Shown: in pieces, positions 51,420 to 62,533 of the stretch
How the letters are laid out: the number at the start of each line of letters is the position of its first letter
How positions within the stretch are numbered: the stretch's first letter is position 1
DNA from: Aliidongia dinghuensis
GTDB taxonomy: Bacteria > Pseudomonadota > Alphaproteobacteria > ATCC43930 > CGMCC-115725
Assembly (NCBI RefSeq): GCF_014643535.1
Contig: NZ_BMJQ01000012.1
Coordinates: 62,001-126,000, forward strand
DNA: 64,000 nucleotides
Direction of reading: 5' to 3'
The notes under the pieces: model-generated
What the model saw: the letters and a program-made list of their open reading frames with translations, nothing else
What the model was told of the DNA's origin: nothing
Database searches by the model: none
Position numbers and translations under genes: made by a program

Positions 51420-54299
51420 TCAGGCGGTGACCTTGGCCTTGGCGGCGGCGGGCTTCGCCGCCGGCTCGCCGTCGCCCTCGGTCAGCACGCGGACGAGCGC
51501 CTCGCGGATGTCGCGGATCTTGCTCTCGTGCTCGATCTTGAGACCGAAGATGTCCTTTACATAGAAGACGTCGACGACCTTCTCGCCATAGGTCGTGATC
51601 TTGGCGCCGGAAATCTGCACACCCTGGGCGGTCAAGGCCCGCGTCAAGTCGAACAGCAGCGCCGGTCGGTCGCGGCCGTTGACCTCGACGACCGTGTGGG
51701 CGGCCGACGCCTTGTTGTCGATCAGCACGCGCGGCGCCACGGTGAAGACCCGCGTGCGGCTCGGCAGCGCCGGCCGGCGCTTCAGCTCCTTGCGCGGGTC
51801 GAGCTTGCCGCCCAGCACGTTCTCGAACAGCACGGCGAGCCGCGCCAGCTTGTCGGGCCGGTCGAACGCGTCGCCCTGGGCGTCCTGAACCCAGAACGTG
51901 TCGAGCGCCATGCCGTTCACCATGGTGACGATGCGCGCGTCGACGATCATGGCGCCGGCGAGCGACAGGGCACCGGCGATGCGCGAGAACAGGCCCGGAT
52001 GGTCGGCGGTATAGACCGTGACCTCGGTGACCGAGCGGGAGAGATCGACCCGGTTCGCGACCGTGAGCGGCGCCTGGTTCCGGTCGGCCTCGCGCATGAG
52101 CCGCGCGTGGCGGGCGAGCGTCACCGGATCGTGGCTCAGCCAATAGAACGGATAGCCGCGCTGGGTGAAGGCGGCGAAGTCCGCGGCGTCGAATTCCGGC
52201 AAGAGCTCGCGCACCTGCTCCTGCACCTTGGCGATGCGCACGTCGCGCGGATCGGCCACGACCCCGCCGGACATGAGTTCCTGCGCACGCCGATAGAGCT
52301 CGCGCAGCAGCGCCGCCTTCCAGCCGTTCCAGACATTGGGGCCGACCGCGCGGATATCGCAGGCGGTCAGGATCAGGAGCAGCTTCAGACGCTCGGGCGA
52401 CTGCACCCGCGCCACGAAATCCTGGATCGTCTTCGGATCGTCGATGTCGCGCTTGAAGGCGGTCCGGCTCATGACGAGGTGGTGGAGCACCAGCCACGAA
52501 ACGGTCTCGGTCTCCTCGGCGTCGAGGCCGAGCCGGGGCCCGAGCTTCAGCGCGATCTTGGCGCCCAGTTCCGAATGGTCGCCCGGCCGGCCCTTGGCGA
52601 TGTCATGCAGCAGGACGGCAAGGTAGAGCGCACGGCGGGACGCGATCGTGTCGACGATCGAGCTCGCCAGCGGCAGCTCGTCCTTGAGCTCGCCCGCTTC
52701 GATCTTGTGCAGCTGGGCGAGTGCGAAGATCGTGTGCTCGTCGACCGTGTACACATGGTACATGTCGTACTGCATCTGGGCCACGACCCGGCCGAAATCC
52801 GGGATGAAGCGGCCGAACACACCCGCCTCATTGAGCCGTCTGAGGCTGTTCTCCGGATCGATGCGCGAGGTCAGGATCTCCATGAACAGCCGGTTGGCCT
52901 CGGGATCCGCCCTGAGCTTGCCGTCGATGAGCTTCAGCGACTGGGTGACGAGCCGGATCGCATGCGGATGGATGTCGAGCCGGTGGGTCTCGGCGACATG
53001 GAACAGGCGCAAGAGATTGACCGGGTCGTCCTCGAACGCCCGGTCGGACACGAGCGACAGCCGCCCGCCATCGATCTTGAAGCCTTCGATCGACTTGGTG
53101 CCAGGGATGAGCCGCCGCCACAGCGACACGGGCTTGCGCTTCTGTTCGGCCTCGAGTGCGGCGATGAAGATGCGCGTCAGGTCGCCCACGTCCTTCGCGA
53201 TCAGGAAGTAGTGCTTCATGAAGCGCTCGACGCCGCGCGAGCCGGCATGGTCCGTATAGCCCATGCGCCGGCCGATCTCGGCCTGCACGTCGAAAGTGAG
53301 CCGTTCCTCGGGCCGGCCGGTCAGGTAATGCAGGTGGCAGCGCACGGTCCACAGGAAGATCTCGGCGCGATGGAACCGGCTCGCCTCGTCCCGACTCAAG
53401 ATGCCGCGCTCGACCAGCTCGTCGAGGCCACGCACCCGGAACAGGTATTTGGCGATCCAGAGCAAGCCGTGCAGGTCGCGCAAGCCGCCCTTGCCTTCCT
53501 TGATGTTGGGCTCCAGCACGTAGCGGCTGTCGCCGAGGCGCTGATGCCGCTGGTCGCGCTCGGCGAGCTTCGCGTCGACGAAGCCGATGCCGCTGCCCTC
53601 GATCACCTCGCGCTCGAACCGCTTCTCCAGGTCCGCGAACAGGTCCTCGTCGCCCGAGATGAGCCGTGCCTCGAGGAGCGCCGTGCGGATCGTGATGTCG
53701 CCTGTCGCCTGGCGCAGGCTGTCGTCGACCGAACGGGTCGCGTGCCCGACCTTGAGGCCGAGGTCCCACAGCACATAGAGCAGGAACTCGATCACCTGCT
53801 CGGTATGGGGCGTCGCCTTGTAGGGCAGCAGGAACAGGAGATCGATGTCCGACTGCGGCGCGAGCTCCGCCCGGCCATAGCCGCCGACCGCGCAGATCGC
53901 GAGCTTCTCGCCCTTGGTCGGGTTCGAGACCCGGAACAGGGTCTGCGCCGTGATGCGATGGAGTGCCCGCACGATCGTGTCGATCAGCCAGGAGGTGCCG
54001 GCCATGGCCATTGCCCCGTCCTGGCTCGCCATGAAGCGCGTCTCGATCTCGCGCCGGCCGGCCTGCAGCACCGGCTTCAGCTCCGCGACCAGCGCCTGCT
54101 GCGGCGAACGCGCACCGCGCTCCCCGATCGCGGCGCTCAGAACCGCGTCGAGCGCCGCCGGATCGACGATCCGTTCGGGATGAGCCACGTGCTGCATCCC
54201 GTCATTTCGCCGGGGAATGTCGATCGGCGCAACAGCCGCGTCTGGCGGGGCGGCCTTGCTGCGTCTGAAACCGGCGCGCGAGCGGGCGAGAGGGCGCAT
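51420..54299 (-). CDS. glnD: bifunctional uridylyltransferase/uridylyl-removing enzyme GlnD
   Basis: Up to 959 aa. It senses glutamine and modifies PII proteins. The nucleotidyltransferase domain has GGYGRAELAPQSDIDLLFLL; the HD hydrolase domain has LHDIAKGRPGDHSELG; two ACT domains lie at the C-terminus (VYTADHPGLFSRIAGALS and VNGRDRPALLFDLTRAL). An in-frame ATG at 54197 (MQHVAHPER) would remove 34 unstructured residues and is also plausible. mutS is upstream on the same strand, a common order in this group. Confidence 0.96.
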   Translation of the reverse strand: MRPLARSRAGFRRSKAAPPDAAVAPIDIPRRNDGMQHVAHPERIVDPAALDAVLSAAIGERGARSPQQALVAELKPVLQAGRREIETRFMASQDGAMAMAGTSWLIDTIVRALHRITAQTLFRVSNPTKGEKLAICAVGGYGRAELAPQSDIDLLFLLPYKATPHTEQVIEFLLYVLWDLGLKVGHATRSVDDSLRQATGDITIRTALLEARLISGDEDLFADLEKRFEREVIEGSGIGFVDAKLAERDQRHQRLGDSRYVLEPNIKEGKGGLRDLHGLLWIAKYLFRVRGLDELVERGILSRDEASRFHRAEIFLWTVRCHLHYLTGRPEERLTFDVQAEIGRRMGYTDHAGSRGVERFMKHYFLIAKDVGDLTRIFIAALEAEQKRKPVSLWRRLIPGTKSIEGFKIDGGRLSLVSDRAFEDDPVNLLRLFHVAETHRLDIHPHAIRLVTQSLKLIDGKLRADPEANRLFMEILTSRIDPENSLRRLNEAGVFGRFIPDFGRVVAQMQYDMYHVYTVDEHTIFALAQLHKIEAGELKDELPLASSIVDTIASRRALYLAVLLHDIAKGRPGDHSELGAKIALKLGPRLGLDAEETETVSWLVLHHLVMSRTAFKRDIDDPKTIQDFVARVQSPERLKLLLILTACDIRAVGPNVWNGWKAALLRELYRRAQELMSGGVVADPRDVRIAKVQEQVRELLPEFDAADFAAFTQRGYPFYWLSHDPVTLARHARLMREADRNQAPLTVANRVDLSRSVTEVTVYTADHPGLFSRIAGALSLAGAMIVDARIVTMVNGMALDTFWVQDAQGDAFDRPDKLARLAVLFENVLGGKLDPRKELKRRPALPSRTRVFTVAPRVLIDNKASAAHTVVEVNGRDRPALLFDLTRALTAQGVQISGAKITTYGEKVVDVFYVKDIFGLKIEHESKIRDIREALVRVLTEGDGEPAAKPAAAKAKVTA

Positions 54300-54403
54300 G
54301 GGCGATTGTTCCGGCTGAAAAGATCAGAGGTTTGACCGCAGATGTGATGCCGCACAAGGCTTAAGAAAAGTGCAAGGCTGGCAACGCCGCGCGGCAAATC
54401 CCA

Positions 54404-57124
54404 TCAGCCGCGCGCGAGCCCGACCAGCTGGTAGACGAGATCGAGCGCCGCCCTGGGGGTGAGCTCATCCGGGTTGATCGCCTTCACCGCCTCCTCGATG
54501 GGTGACGGCGGCGGGGGCGAGACCTTTGAGGTCGGGCGCCGGGCCGCGCTGAAGAGGGGCAGGTCGTCGGCGAGCCGGGTCAAGGCACTGCCGGCCTCGC
54601 CCTGCTCCAGGATCTCCAGCACTTCCTCGGCGCGCGCCACGACGGGCTTCGGCAGGCCTGCGAGCTTCGCCACATGGATGCCGTAGGACCGGTCGGCCGC
54701 CCCTGGCGCTACCTCGTGCAGGAACACGACGTCGCCCTGCCACTCCTTGACCCGCATGGTGTAGCAGGCAAGGTCGGGCAACTGGGCGGCGAGCGCCGTC
54801 AGCTCGTGATAGTGGGTCGCGAACAGTGCCCGGCAGCGGTTCGCCTGATGCAGATGCTCGACCGCGGCCCAGGCGATCGACAGGCCGTCGTAGGTCGCGG
54901 TCCCGCGCCCGATCTCGTCCAGGATGACGAGCGCCCGCGGGCCCGACTGGTTCAGGATCGCCGCGGTCTCGACCATCTCGACCATGAAGGTCGAACGGCC
55001 GCGTGCCAGATCGTCGGCGGCACCGACGCGGCTGTAGAGCCGGTCGACGATGCCGATCCTGGCACGCTCCGCCGGCACGTAGCAGCCGATCTGGGCCAGG
55101 ATGGCGATGAGCGCGTTCTGGCGCAGGAACGTGCTCTTGCCGGCCATGTTCGGGCCGGTCAAGAGCCAGAGCCGCCGGCCCGGCTCGAGCGTGCAGTCGT
55201 TGCCGACGAAGCTGGTCCCCGCAGGCAGGCTCGCCTCGACCACCGGGTGGCGCCCACCGACGATGTCGAACGCGACGCTGTCCTCGATCTCCGGCCGGCA
55301 GTAGCGCCGCTCGACCGCAAGCTCGCCGTGGCTCGCCGCGACGTCGAGCTGGGCCAGCGCCGCGGCGGCGCGCTGGATCGGCTCCGCCCGTTCGACCGCC
55401 TCGCGCACCAGGTCGTCGAAGAGCGCCAGCTCCAGCGCCAGCGCCTTGTCGCCGGCCTGGCCGATGCGCGTCTCGATCTCGGAAAGCTCGACCGTGGTGA
55501 AGCGCATGGCGTTCGCCATGGTCTGGCGATGGATGAAGCGGCCACCGGCGCCATAGTCGAGCTTCGACGCATGGGTCGGCGTCACCTCGATATAATAGCC
55601 CAGTACGTTGTTGTGCCGGATCTTGAGGCTGGCGACGCCGGTCTCCTCGGCATAGCGCGCCTGAAGGGCGGCCATCATGCGCCGGCTCTCGTCGCGCAAG
55701 CTCCGCCATTCGTCGAGCTCGGCGGAATAGCCGGCTGCGATGAAGCCGCCGTCGCGCGCCAGAAGGGGCAGGTCGGCCGCGAGCGCGCGCGCCAAGCGGT
55801 CGACGAGTACCGCATGTTCGCCGAGGTCGACGCCGGCCTGGCGCAAGAGGCTGCCGGCGACGGCTTCGGGCCGGGCCAGCACCAGCGGGCGGATGCGCGC
55901 GGTGGCCGCGAGCCCGTCGCGCAAGCCCGCCAAATCGCGCGGGCCGCCGCGGCCGAGGCCGAGCCGCGAGAGGGCGCGCGCCATGTCCGGGCATTCCTTG
56001 AGAAAGGCGCGGAGGTCGCTGCGGAAACGCTCGTCGCGCACGAAGACCTCGACCAGGTCGAGCCGTGCGTTGATCAGGCCGGGATCGGTCAGCGGCCCGG
56101 CGAGCTCGGCCGCGAGCCGGCGGGCGCCGGCGCCGGTCTGGGTCCGGTCGATGGTTGCGAGCAGGCTGCCGCGCCGCTCGCCGGAAAGCGTCTGCGCCAG
56201 TTCCAGGTTGCGCCGCGTCGCGGCGTCGATCTCCATGACCGCGCCGGCCGAGAGGCGGCGGGGAGGCCCAAGCTTCGGGTGCTTGCCCTGCTGCGTCAGA
56301 TCGATGTAGTCGACGAGCGCCCCGCCCGCGGCATATTCGGCCCGACCGAACGTGCCGAAACCGTCCAGCGTGCCGACGCCGTAGAGCTGGGCCAGGCGCC
56401 GGCGCCCGCTCTCGCTGTCGAAGCGCGCGCCCGGCAGCGGCGTCAGCACCGCCTTCCAGTCGCCCAGCACCTCGAACAGCTCCGGCCGCTGCAACAGCCG
56501 GTCGGCGATCAGGAGCTCGCCCGGGGCGAGCCGCGCCAGCGCTGCGCCGACCTGGGCCGCCTCCAGCGGCTGGAACTCGACCTCACCGGTCGAAAGCTCG
56601 GCCGAGGCGAGTGCCAGCTCGCCCGCCGCCTCGGCCAGGGCGGCCAGGAAATTGTGCCGGCGCGCGTCGAGGAGATTGTCCTCGGTCACCGTGCCCGAGG
56701 TCACGATGCGAACGACGCCGCGGCGGACCGGCTGCTTGCCGCCGCGCTTCTTCGCCTCCGCCGGGTCCTCCATCTGCTCGCAGATCGCGACGCGGAAGCC
56801 TTGGCGGATGAGGCGGGCCAGATAGGCGTCGGCGGCATGGATCGGCACGCCGCACATCGGGATGTCGGCGCCATCGTGCTTGCCGCGCCGGGTGAGCGTG
56901 ATGTCGAGCGCCACCGACGCCTTCGCCGCATCGTCGAAGAACAGCTCGTAGAAATCGCCCATCCGGTAGAACAAGAGATGGTCCGGATGCTGCCGCTTGA
57001 TCTCGAGATACTGCGCCATCATCGGCGTCGCCGGCTCGGCGGCGAGGATGCGGGCGGTGGTCTCTCTCTCGGGCTCGGGAAGATCGGATTGGAGATCGGA
57101 TTGGAGATCGGATTCGGGCGACAT
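54404..57124 (-). CDS. mutS: DNA mismatch repair protein MutS
   Basis: About 906 aa. It recognises mismatched bases. The N-terminal mismatch-reading loop is RMGDFYELF, the clamp and lever domains follow, and the ATPase has Walker [24 protein letters not shown] and [11 protein letters not shown]. The start was placed at ATG 57124 rather than at the in-frame GTG 57169. The first residues [10 protein letters not shown] come from a 12-base tandem repeat (57081-57114). Divergent from maeB, as in many relatives. Confidence 0.97.
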   Translation of the reverse strand: MSPESDLQSDLQSDLPEPERETTARILAAEPATPMMAQYLEIKRQHPDHLLFYRMGDFYELFFDDAAKASVALDITLTRRGKHDGADIPMCGVPIHAADAYLARLIRQGFRVAICEQMEDPAEAKKRGGKQPVRRGVVRIVTSGTVTEDNLLDARRHNFLAALAEAAGELALASAELSTGEVEFQPLEAAQVGAALARLAPGELLIADRLLQRPELFEVLGDWKAVLTPLPGARFDSESGRRRLAQLYGVGTLDGFGTFGRAEYAAGGALVDYIDLTQQGKHPKLGPPRRLSAGAVMEIDAATRRNLELAQTLSGERRGSLLATIDRTQTGAGARRLAAELAGPLTDPGLINARLDLVEVFVRDERFRSDLRAFLKECPDMARALSRLGLGRGGPRDLAGLRDGLAATARIRPLVLARPEAVAGSLLRQAGVDLGEHAVLVDRLARALAADLPLLARDGGFIAAGYSAELDEWRSLRDESRRMMAALQARYAEETGVASLKIRHNNVLGYYIEVTPTHASKLDYGAGGRFIHRQTMANAMRFTTVELSEIETRIGQAGDKALALELALFDDLVREAVERAEPIQRAAAALAQLDVAASHGELAVERRYCRPEIEDSVAFDIVGGRHPVVEASLPAGTSFVGNDCTLEPGRRLWLLTGPNMAGKSTFLRQNALIAILAQIGCYVPAERARIGIVDRLYSRVGAADDLARGRSTFMVEMVETAAILNQSGPRALVILDEIGRGTATYDGLSIAWAAVEHLHQANRCRALFATHYHELTALAAQLPDLACYTMRVKEWQGDVVFLHEVAPGAADRSYGIHVAKLAGLPKPVVARAEEVLEILEQGEAGSALTRLADDLPLFSAARRPTSKVSPPPPSPIEEAVKAINPDELTPRAALDLVYQLVGLARG

Positions 57125-57355
57125 CAGGCCTGGGGCAGAGTGGAGCGGGCAGAACCGCCTCGATAGCACGCCCGGGCGAAATCCACGAGACCGCCCGTTG
57201 CGGCGGCGGCACGACGGGGTGGTGCGCCCCTTGGTTTAGGTTAACGGAAGCTTTGACCCGGACGGGCGAACCGGGCAAAGCTCATGGTTGGTTTCGTAAG
57301 GTGGCTAATCTCCGAAACGACGAAACGGCTCGGAGATGCGGGAGGAGACGAGGTT

Positions 57356-59623
57356 ATGGAGGATAACAGCCGGCGCATCACCGAAGAGGAAGCGCTGCGA
57401 TTTCACGCGGAGGGCAAGCCCGGCAAGATCGAGATCGCGCCGACCAAGCCGCTCACGACCCAGCGCGACCTGTCGCTGGCCTATTCTCCCGGCGTCGCCT
57501 ATCCCTGCCTGCACATCGCCAAGGACCCGGCGACCGCCTATGACTACACGGCCAAGGGCAATGTCGTGGCCGTCATCTCGAACGGCACCGCGGTTCTGGG
57601 CCTGGGCGACCTGGGCGCGCTCGCGTCCAAGCCGGTGATGGAGGGCAAGGCCGTCCTCTTCAAGCGCTTCGCGGACATCGACTCGATCGATCTCGAGGTC
57701 GACACGCGCGACGTCGACCAGTTCATCAATGCGGTGCGCTATCTGGGCCCGAGCTTCGGCGGCATCAATCTCGAGGACATCAAGGCGCCGGAATGCTTCA
57801 TCATCGAGCAGCGCCTGCGCGAGCTCATGGACATTCCGGTCTTCCACGACGACCAGCACGGCACGGCCATCATCGCGTCGGCCGGCCTCATCAACGCCTG
57901 CAACCTGACCGGCCGGTCCTTGAAGGACGTGAAGCTGGTGGTGAACGGCGCCGGTGCCGCCTCGATCGCCTGCATCGAGCTCTTGAAGGCCATGGGCGTC
58001 GGCCACGACAACGTCATCATGTGCGACACCAAGGGTGTCATCTACCAGGGCCGCACCGAGGGCATGAACCAATGGAAGTCGGCGCACGCGGTCAAGACCG
58101 AGGCGCGGACGCTCGGCGAGGCGCTCGAGGGTGCCGACGCGTTCTTCGGCCTGTCGGTCAAGGGGGCCGTCACCCAGGACATGGTGAAGAAGATGGCGAA
58201 GCAGCCGATCATCTTCGCCATGGCCAACCCGGATCCTGAGATCACGCCGGAAGATGTGAAGGCGGTCCGGCCCGACGCGCTGGTCGCGACCGGGCGCTCG
58301 GACTATCCGAACCAGGTGAACAACGTCCTGGGCTTCCCCTATATCTTCCGCGGCGCGCTCGACACGCGCGCCCCCACGATCAACGAGCCGATGAAGATCG
58401 CCGCTGCCGAGGCGCTGGCGGCGCTGGCGCGCGAAGACGTGCCCGACGAGGTCGCCGCCGCCTATTCCGGCCGGCGGCTCACCTATGGCCCGGAGTACCT
58501 GATCCCGGCGCCGTTCGACCCGCGGCTCATCTCGCATGTGCCGGTCGCAGTCGCCAGGGCGGCGATGGAATCGGGTGTCGCGCACAAGCCGATCGCCGAC
58601 CTCAATGCCTATGCACGCCTGCTCGCGACCCGCATGAACCCGGTCGCGGGCTCGCTGCAGGGTATCTTCGAATCCGTGCGCTCGAAGCCGAAGCGGATCG
58701 TCTTCGCCGAGGGCGAGGAAGAGAAGGTCATGCGCGCGGCGCTCGAGTTCAAGAACGCCGGCTACGGCATGCCGGTGCTGATCGGCCGCGAGGAGCGGGT
58801 GCACGCGACCCTGAAGTCGATCGGCCTTTCGGCGCCGGACGGGCTCGAGGTCCACAACGCGCGGCTCAGCCACAACAACAAGACTTACACCGACTTCCTG
58901 TTCAAGCGGTTGCAGCGCAAGGGCTTCCTCTATCGCGACTGCCAGCGGCTCGTGAACCAGGACCGCAACGTGTTTGCCGCCTGCATGGTGGCGATGGGCG
59001 ACGCCGACGCGATGGTGACCGGCACGACGCGCAGCTACGCCGCCGCGTTCGAGGAAATCACCCGGGTGCTCGACGCCAAGCCGAACAAGCGGCTCTTGGG
59101 TCTCATGATGATGATCGCGCGCGGCCGTACCGTGTTTGTCGCCGACACCACGGTCCACGAGCTGCCGACGCCGGAGGAGCTCGCCGACATCGCCGAGCAG
59201 GCGGCCGACACCGCCCGCCAGATGGGTGCCGTGCCGCGTGTCGCCCTCCTCTCCTTCTCGAACTTCGGCAACCCGATGCGCGAAAAGGCGCAGCGTGTGC
59301 GTGCCGCGGTCGAGGTGCTCGACCGCCGCAAGGTCGATTTCGAATATGACGGCGAGATGTCGGCCGACGTGGCGCTCGATTTCAACCTGATGCGCCGGAG
59401 CTACCCGTTCTGCCGCCTGACCGGCCCGGCCAACGTGCTGGTCATGCCGGCGCTCCATACCGCGAACGTCTCGTCCAAGCTGCTGCAGCAGCTGGGGGGC
59501 GGCACGGTGATCGGGCCGATCCTGCTCGGCCTCGAGAAGCCGGTGCAGATCGTCGAGATGGGGGCGACGGTGTCCGACATCGTCAATCTGGCGGCGCTGG
59601 CATCCTACGAGGCCATCTCATAG
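57356..59623 (+). CDS. maeB: NADP-dependent malic enzyme with phosphotransacetylase-like domain
   Basis: 755 aa. It decarboxylates malate to pyruvate, giving NADPH. The malic domain has [18 protein letters not shown], the NAD-binding stretch is [17 protein letters not shown], and residues ~430-755 form the PTA-like domain ([19 protein letters not shown]), regulatory rather than catalytic in known cases. The ATG at 57356 follows GGGAGGAGACGAGG; the earlier in-frame ATG at 57284 was not used. Confidence 0.96.
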   Translation: MEDNSRRITEEEALRFHAEGKPGKIEIAPTKPLTTQRDLSLAYSPGVAYPCLHIAKDPATAYDYTAKGNVVAVISNGTAVLGLGDLGALASKPVMEGKAVLFKRFADIDSIDLEVDTRDVDQFINAVRYLGPSFGGINLEDIKAPECFIIEQRLRELMDIPVFHDDQHGTAIIASAGLINACNLTGRSLKDVKLVVNGAGAASIACIELLKAMGVGHDNVIMCDTKGVIYQGRTEGMNQWKSAHAVKTEARTLGEALEGADAFFGLSVKGAVTQDMVKKMAKQPIIFAMANPDPEITPEDVKAVRPDALVATGRSDYPNQVNNVLGFPYIFRGALDTRAPTINEPMKIAAAEALAALAREDVPDEVAAAYSGRRLTYGPEYLIPAPFDPRLISHVPVAVARAAMESGVAHKPIADLNAYARLLATRMNPVAGSLQGIFESVRSKPKRIVFAEGEEEKVMRAALEFKNAGYGMPVLIGREERVHATLKSIGLSAPDGLEVHNARLSHNNKTYTDFLFKRLQRKGFLYRDCQRLVNQDRNVFAACMVAMGDADAMVTGTTRSYAAAFEEITRVLDAKPNKRLLGLMMMIARGRTVFVADTTVHELPTPEELADIAEQAADTARQMGAVPRVALLSFSNFGNPMREKAQRVRAAVEVLDRRKVDFEYDGEMSADVALDFNLMRRSYPFCRLTGPANVLVMPALHTANVSSKLLQQLGGGTVIGPILLGLEKPVQIVEMGATVSDIVNLAALASYEAIS

Positions 59624-59642
59624 GTTGTATTACAAGTGTTTG

Positions 59643-59671
59643 CGACCGTTCGATGAAATTTCGGACGGTCG
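59643..59671. terminator. hairpin between maeB and phoR
   Basis: Ten-base arms CGACCGTTCG and CGGACGGTCG, with one G-U pair and a 9-base loop, 19 bases after the maeB stop. There is no clear T-run. It probably separates the maeB message from phoR. Confidence 0.5.
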
Positions 59672-59690
59672 TCATGAAACGGCAACATCA

Positions 59691-61205
59691 GTGACGGATA
59701 CCTCGGAGCTACGCGGATCGAACCCGGTCGACGGGACGGAGCGGCAAAGTGCCGCTCCGGAGGCGGTACCGCGTCAGGAAGGTCCCCGTCCCCTTATGCC
59801 GTTTCGCCGCTTCGTCGCCTCCATTGCGCTCATGGCCGGTGTCGTGCTGCTCGCGTTTGCGGCTCTGGTGATCGATGGCGACCTGCGGATCTGGCCGGCC
59901 GTGATTGCCGGCATTCTGGTGATCGGCTGCCACGCGCTCCTGCTGCGCGCCTTCCTCGATGGGCTGGCACGGCTCCGCGCCGGCGTCGAGGAGATCCTGG
60001 TCGACCCGGAACGGGCGGTGCCGGTCGTCCGCTCGTCGAGCCCGGCGGTCAACGAGCTGTGGCTTGCGATCATGCGGCTCACCCGCGTCTGGCGCCAGCG
60101 CATCAGCGGGCTCGAGATCGAACTCGCCGGGTCCAATACCGTGCTGGCAGCGCTGCCCGACCCGCTCATCCTCGTCAACGAGCGGCGCGAGGTCGTGCGG
60201 CAGAACGCCGCCGCCAAGGCGCTGTTCGGAGACCATGTACTGCGCCGCGACCTGGCGGTGGCCCTCCGGCAGCCGCCGCTCCTGGCCGCGGTCGACGCGG
60301 TCGTGGCCGGCGGCAGCGGCCGGCTCGTCGAGTTCGAGCTCTCGAGCCCGGTCGAGCGCCACATGACGGCGCGCATCGATCCCCTGCCTGCCCGGACCGA
60401 GGACGGCGTCATCCTGCTGGTCTCGCTCCATGACCTGACCTCGGCCAAGCGGGCGGAGCAGATGCGCGCGGATTTCGTCGCCAACGCCAGCCACGAGCTC
60501 CGGACGCCGCTCTCGACGCTGGTGGGTTTCATCGAGACGCTGCAGGGGCCGGCGGCCGACGACGAGGAGGCGCGGGTCAAGTTCCTTGCCATCATGCAGC
60601 AGCAGGCCTCGCGCATGGCGCGGCTGGTCGAGGATCTCCTGTCGCTCTCGCGCATCGAAATGAACGAGCACCAGCCGCCGACGACGCCGATCGAGGTCGT
60701 GACGGTGCTGCGCCACGTGGCGCAGACGCTGGAGCTCAAGGCCGCGGCGCGCGGCATGACGATCGACTTCGACGTGGCGGACGAGCGCGTCCGGGCGGTG
60801 GGCGACGCCGACGAGCTCGCCCAGCTGTTCCAGAACCTGATCGACAACGCGATCAAATATGCCCGGCCGAACACGCCGATCACGCTCGGCGTCGGCCCGT
60901 CGCGGCGCGTCAAGGAGGGGGTCGCGATCAAGGTGCGCGATCGCGGCGAGGGCATCCCGCGCAATCATCTGCCGCGGCTGACCGAACGGTTCTACCGCGT
61001 CGATACGGCGCGCTCGCGTGAGATGGGCGGCACCGGCCTCGGCCTCGCCATCGTGAAGCACATCATCAACCGGCACCGCGGCCAGCTCGAGATCGACAGC
61101 GAGATCGGCGAGGGCACGACCTTCACGGTGCACCTGCGCAGCTCGATCCCGGGCCCGGCGACAGCGCCCGGCTCGAAGGCGGACGACAAGCGCGCTGCGG
61201 GTTGA
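59691..61205 (+). CDS. phoR: phosphate regulon sensor kinase PhoR-like
   Basis: About 504 aa from GTG 59691; ATG 59796 would shorten it by 35 residues and also fits. Two transmembrane helices come right after MPFRRFVASIALM with hardly any periplasmic loop. A PAS-like domain (LEIELAGSNTVLAALPDP) follows, then the H-box FVANASHELRTPLSTLVGF with His268, and ATP-binding motifs NLIDNAIKYA, DRGEGIP and GGTGLGLAIVKHI. It lies directly before a Pho box and pstSCA, which supports the assignment. No phoB is in the window. Confidence 0.88.
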   Translation: MTDTSELRGSNPVDGTERQSAAPEAVPRQEGPRPLMPFRRFVASIALMAGVVLLAFAALVIDGDLRIWPAVIAGILVIGCHALLLRAFLDGLARLRAGVEEILVDPERAVPVVRSSSPAVNELWLAIMRLTRVWRQRISGLEIELAGSNTVLAALPDPLILVNERREVVRQNAAAKALFGDHVLRRDLAVALRQPPLLAAVDAVVAGGSGRLVEFELSSPVERHMTARIDPLPARTEDGVILLVSLHDLTSAKRAEQMRADFVANASHELRTPLSTLVGFIETLQGPAADDEEARVKFLAIMQQQASRMARLVEDLLSLSRIEMNEHQPPTTPIEVVTVLRHVAQTLELKAAARGMTIDFDVADERVRAVGDADELAQLFQNLIDNAIKYARPNTPITLGVGPSRRVKEGVAIKVRDRGEGIPRNHLPRLTERFYRVDTARSREMGGTGLGLAIVKHIINRHRGQLEIDSEIGEGTTFTVHLRSSIPGPATAPGSKADDKRAAG

Positions 61206-61240
61206 GCGGCCTCCCGCCGGACCCTGCGGCGAGAGGCCGC
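61206..61240. terminator. interrupted hairpin after phoR
   Basis: Outer arms GCGGCCTC and GAGGCCGC, then one mismatch, then inner arms CGCCG and CGGCG around a 7-base loop. It begins at the phoR stop. With the Pho box following, it probably divides phoR from the pst transcript. Confidence 0.55.
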
Positions 61241-61298
61241 AAACTCGTATCAATGCCTGTGTGCCGTGCAGGGCGGCATTAATCAAAGCAGCTTCAAA

Positions 61299-61327
61299 CT
61301 GTCATCTAACTGTCATCTGACAGCTGT
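61299..61327 (+). promoter_or_regulatory. Pho box upstream of pstS
   Basis: Two perfect CTGTCAT heptamers (61299-61305 and 61310-61316) at the required 11-base spacing, with a degenerate third unit CAGCTGT (61321-61327). This is the PhoB binding site that acts as the -35 of sigma-70 Pho promoters. It lies 72 bases before the pstS start. Confidence 0.92.
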
Positions 61328-61399
61328 ATCTCGTCGGGCGTGGGCAGACGCGCCGTCGGCGCGGTGGGGATCCCACAAGAAACTTTGGGAGATCGTTTC

Positions 61400-62446
61400 G
61401 TGAATGCACTCAGCAGGAAGCTGATCGGGGCCGCGTTTGTTGGCGCCATCTCGCTGACCGCCGTCGGTGCCCAGGCTGCCGATATCTCTGGCGCCGGCTC
61501 GACCTTTGCTTACCCGATCCTCTCCAAGTGGGCCGAAGCCTACAAGGCGAAGGCCAACGTCGGCATGAACTATCAGTCGATCGGTTCGGGCGGCGGCATC
61601 AAGCAGATCAATGCCAAGACCGTCGATTTCGGCGCGACCGACATGCCGCTCGAGCAGAAGGACCTGGACGGCCCGGGTCTGGCCCAGTTCCCGATCATCA
61701 TGGGCGGCATCGTCCCGGTCATCAACGTCAAGGGCATCGACGCCGGCAAGCTCAAGCTGACCGGCAAGATCCTGGCCGACATCTATCTCGGCATGATCAG
61801 CAACTGGAACGACAAGGCGATCGCCGCGATCAATCCGGGCCTGAAGCTGCCGGACCTCGCGATCGCGCCGGTCTACCGGTCGGACGGGTCGGGCACGACC
61901 TTCAACTTCACCTACTATCTGGCCGAGGAATCGCCGGAGTGGAAGGACAAGATCGGCGTCAACACGGCGGTCCAGTTCCCGCAGGGCATCGGCGGCAAGG
62001 GTAACGAAGGCGTTTCGGCCTTCACGAGCCGCACCGACGGCGCCATCGGCTACGTCGAATACGCCTATGCGAAGCAGAACAAGCTCGCCTATGCGCTGGT
62101 GCAGAACAAGGAAGGCGCCTTCCCGGAGCCGAACCTGAAGAGCTTCCAGGCTGCCGCCGCGAACGCCGACTGGGCCCATGCCACGGGCTTCAAGGTGATC
62201 CTGGCGAACCAGCCGGGCAAGGACAGCTGGCCGATGACCGCGTCGACCTGGGCGCTCGTCTACAAGAACCAGGACAAGGCCGACATCGGCAAGTCGGTGC
62301 TGACGTTCTTCGACTATGCCTATAAGAATGGTCAGCCGGCGGCCGAATCGCTCGACTATGTCCCGATGCCGGACAATGTCGTGAAGCTGATCGAGGAGAG
62401 CTGGGCCAAGGACGTCAAGGGCGACGGCAAGGCGCTCTGGCCGTAA
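61400..62446 (+). CDS. pstS: phosphate ABC transporter substrate-binding protein PstS
   Basis: 348 aa. The Sec signal peptide (LIGAAFVGAISLTAVGAQA) is cleaved before ADISGAGSTFAYPILSKW. Phosphate-binding segments GAGSTF, VDFGATDMPL and YRSDGSGTTFNFTYYL are present. The start is GTG 61400 with GGGAG 8 bases upstream; an earlier in-frame ATG at 61340 would sit before the ribosome site and was not used. Phosphate starvation through PhoB should switch it on. Confidence 0.97.
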   Translation: MNALSRKLIGAAFVGAISLTAVGAQAADISGAGSTFAYPILSKWAEAYKAKANVGMNYQSIGSGGGIKQINAKTVDFGATDMPLEQKDLDGPGLAQFPIIMGGIVPVINVKGIDAGKLKLTGKILADIYLGMISNWNDKAIAAINPGLKLPDLAIAPVYRSDGSGTTFNFTYYLAEESPEWKDKIGVNTAVQFPQGIGGKGNEGVSAFTSRTDGAIGYVEYAYAKQNKLAYALVQNKEGAFPEPNLKSFQAAAANADWAHATGFKVILANQPGKDSWPMTASTWALVYKNQDKADIGKSVLTFFDYAYKNGQPAAESLDYVPMPDNVVKLIEESWAKDVKGDGKALWP

Positions 62447-62475
62447 GCCTGAACCAGACTTCCTGAAAGCTGTGG

Positions 62476-62504
62476 GGGAAGGGCGGCATTCTGCTACCCT
62501 TCCC
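62476..62504 (+). terminator. hairpin between pstS and pstC
   Basis: GGGAAGGG pairs fully with CCCTTCCC around a 13-base loop, 30 bases after the pstS stop. There is no T-run. Such intergenic hairpins let binding-protein mRNA be more abundant than that of the membrane parts. Confidence 0.6.
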
Positions 62505-62533
62505 TCGCGCGCATGAGGAGCAAGACGCGACCC

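Noticed and set aside
53915-53935. TTCGAG-containing stretch considered as a tRNA T-loop
   Set aside because: It lies within glnD and no cloverleaf can be drawn around it. No tRNA gene was found in the window.
51528-57166. Plus-strand frames of 935 and 830 codons opposite glnD and mutS
   Set aside because: Antisense shadows of two certain genes, with no recognisable protein features.
57305-59458. Minus-strand frame of 717 codons opposite maeB
   Set aside because: Antisense shadow of maeB.
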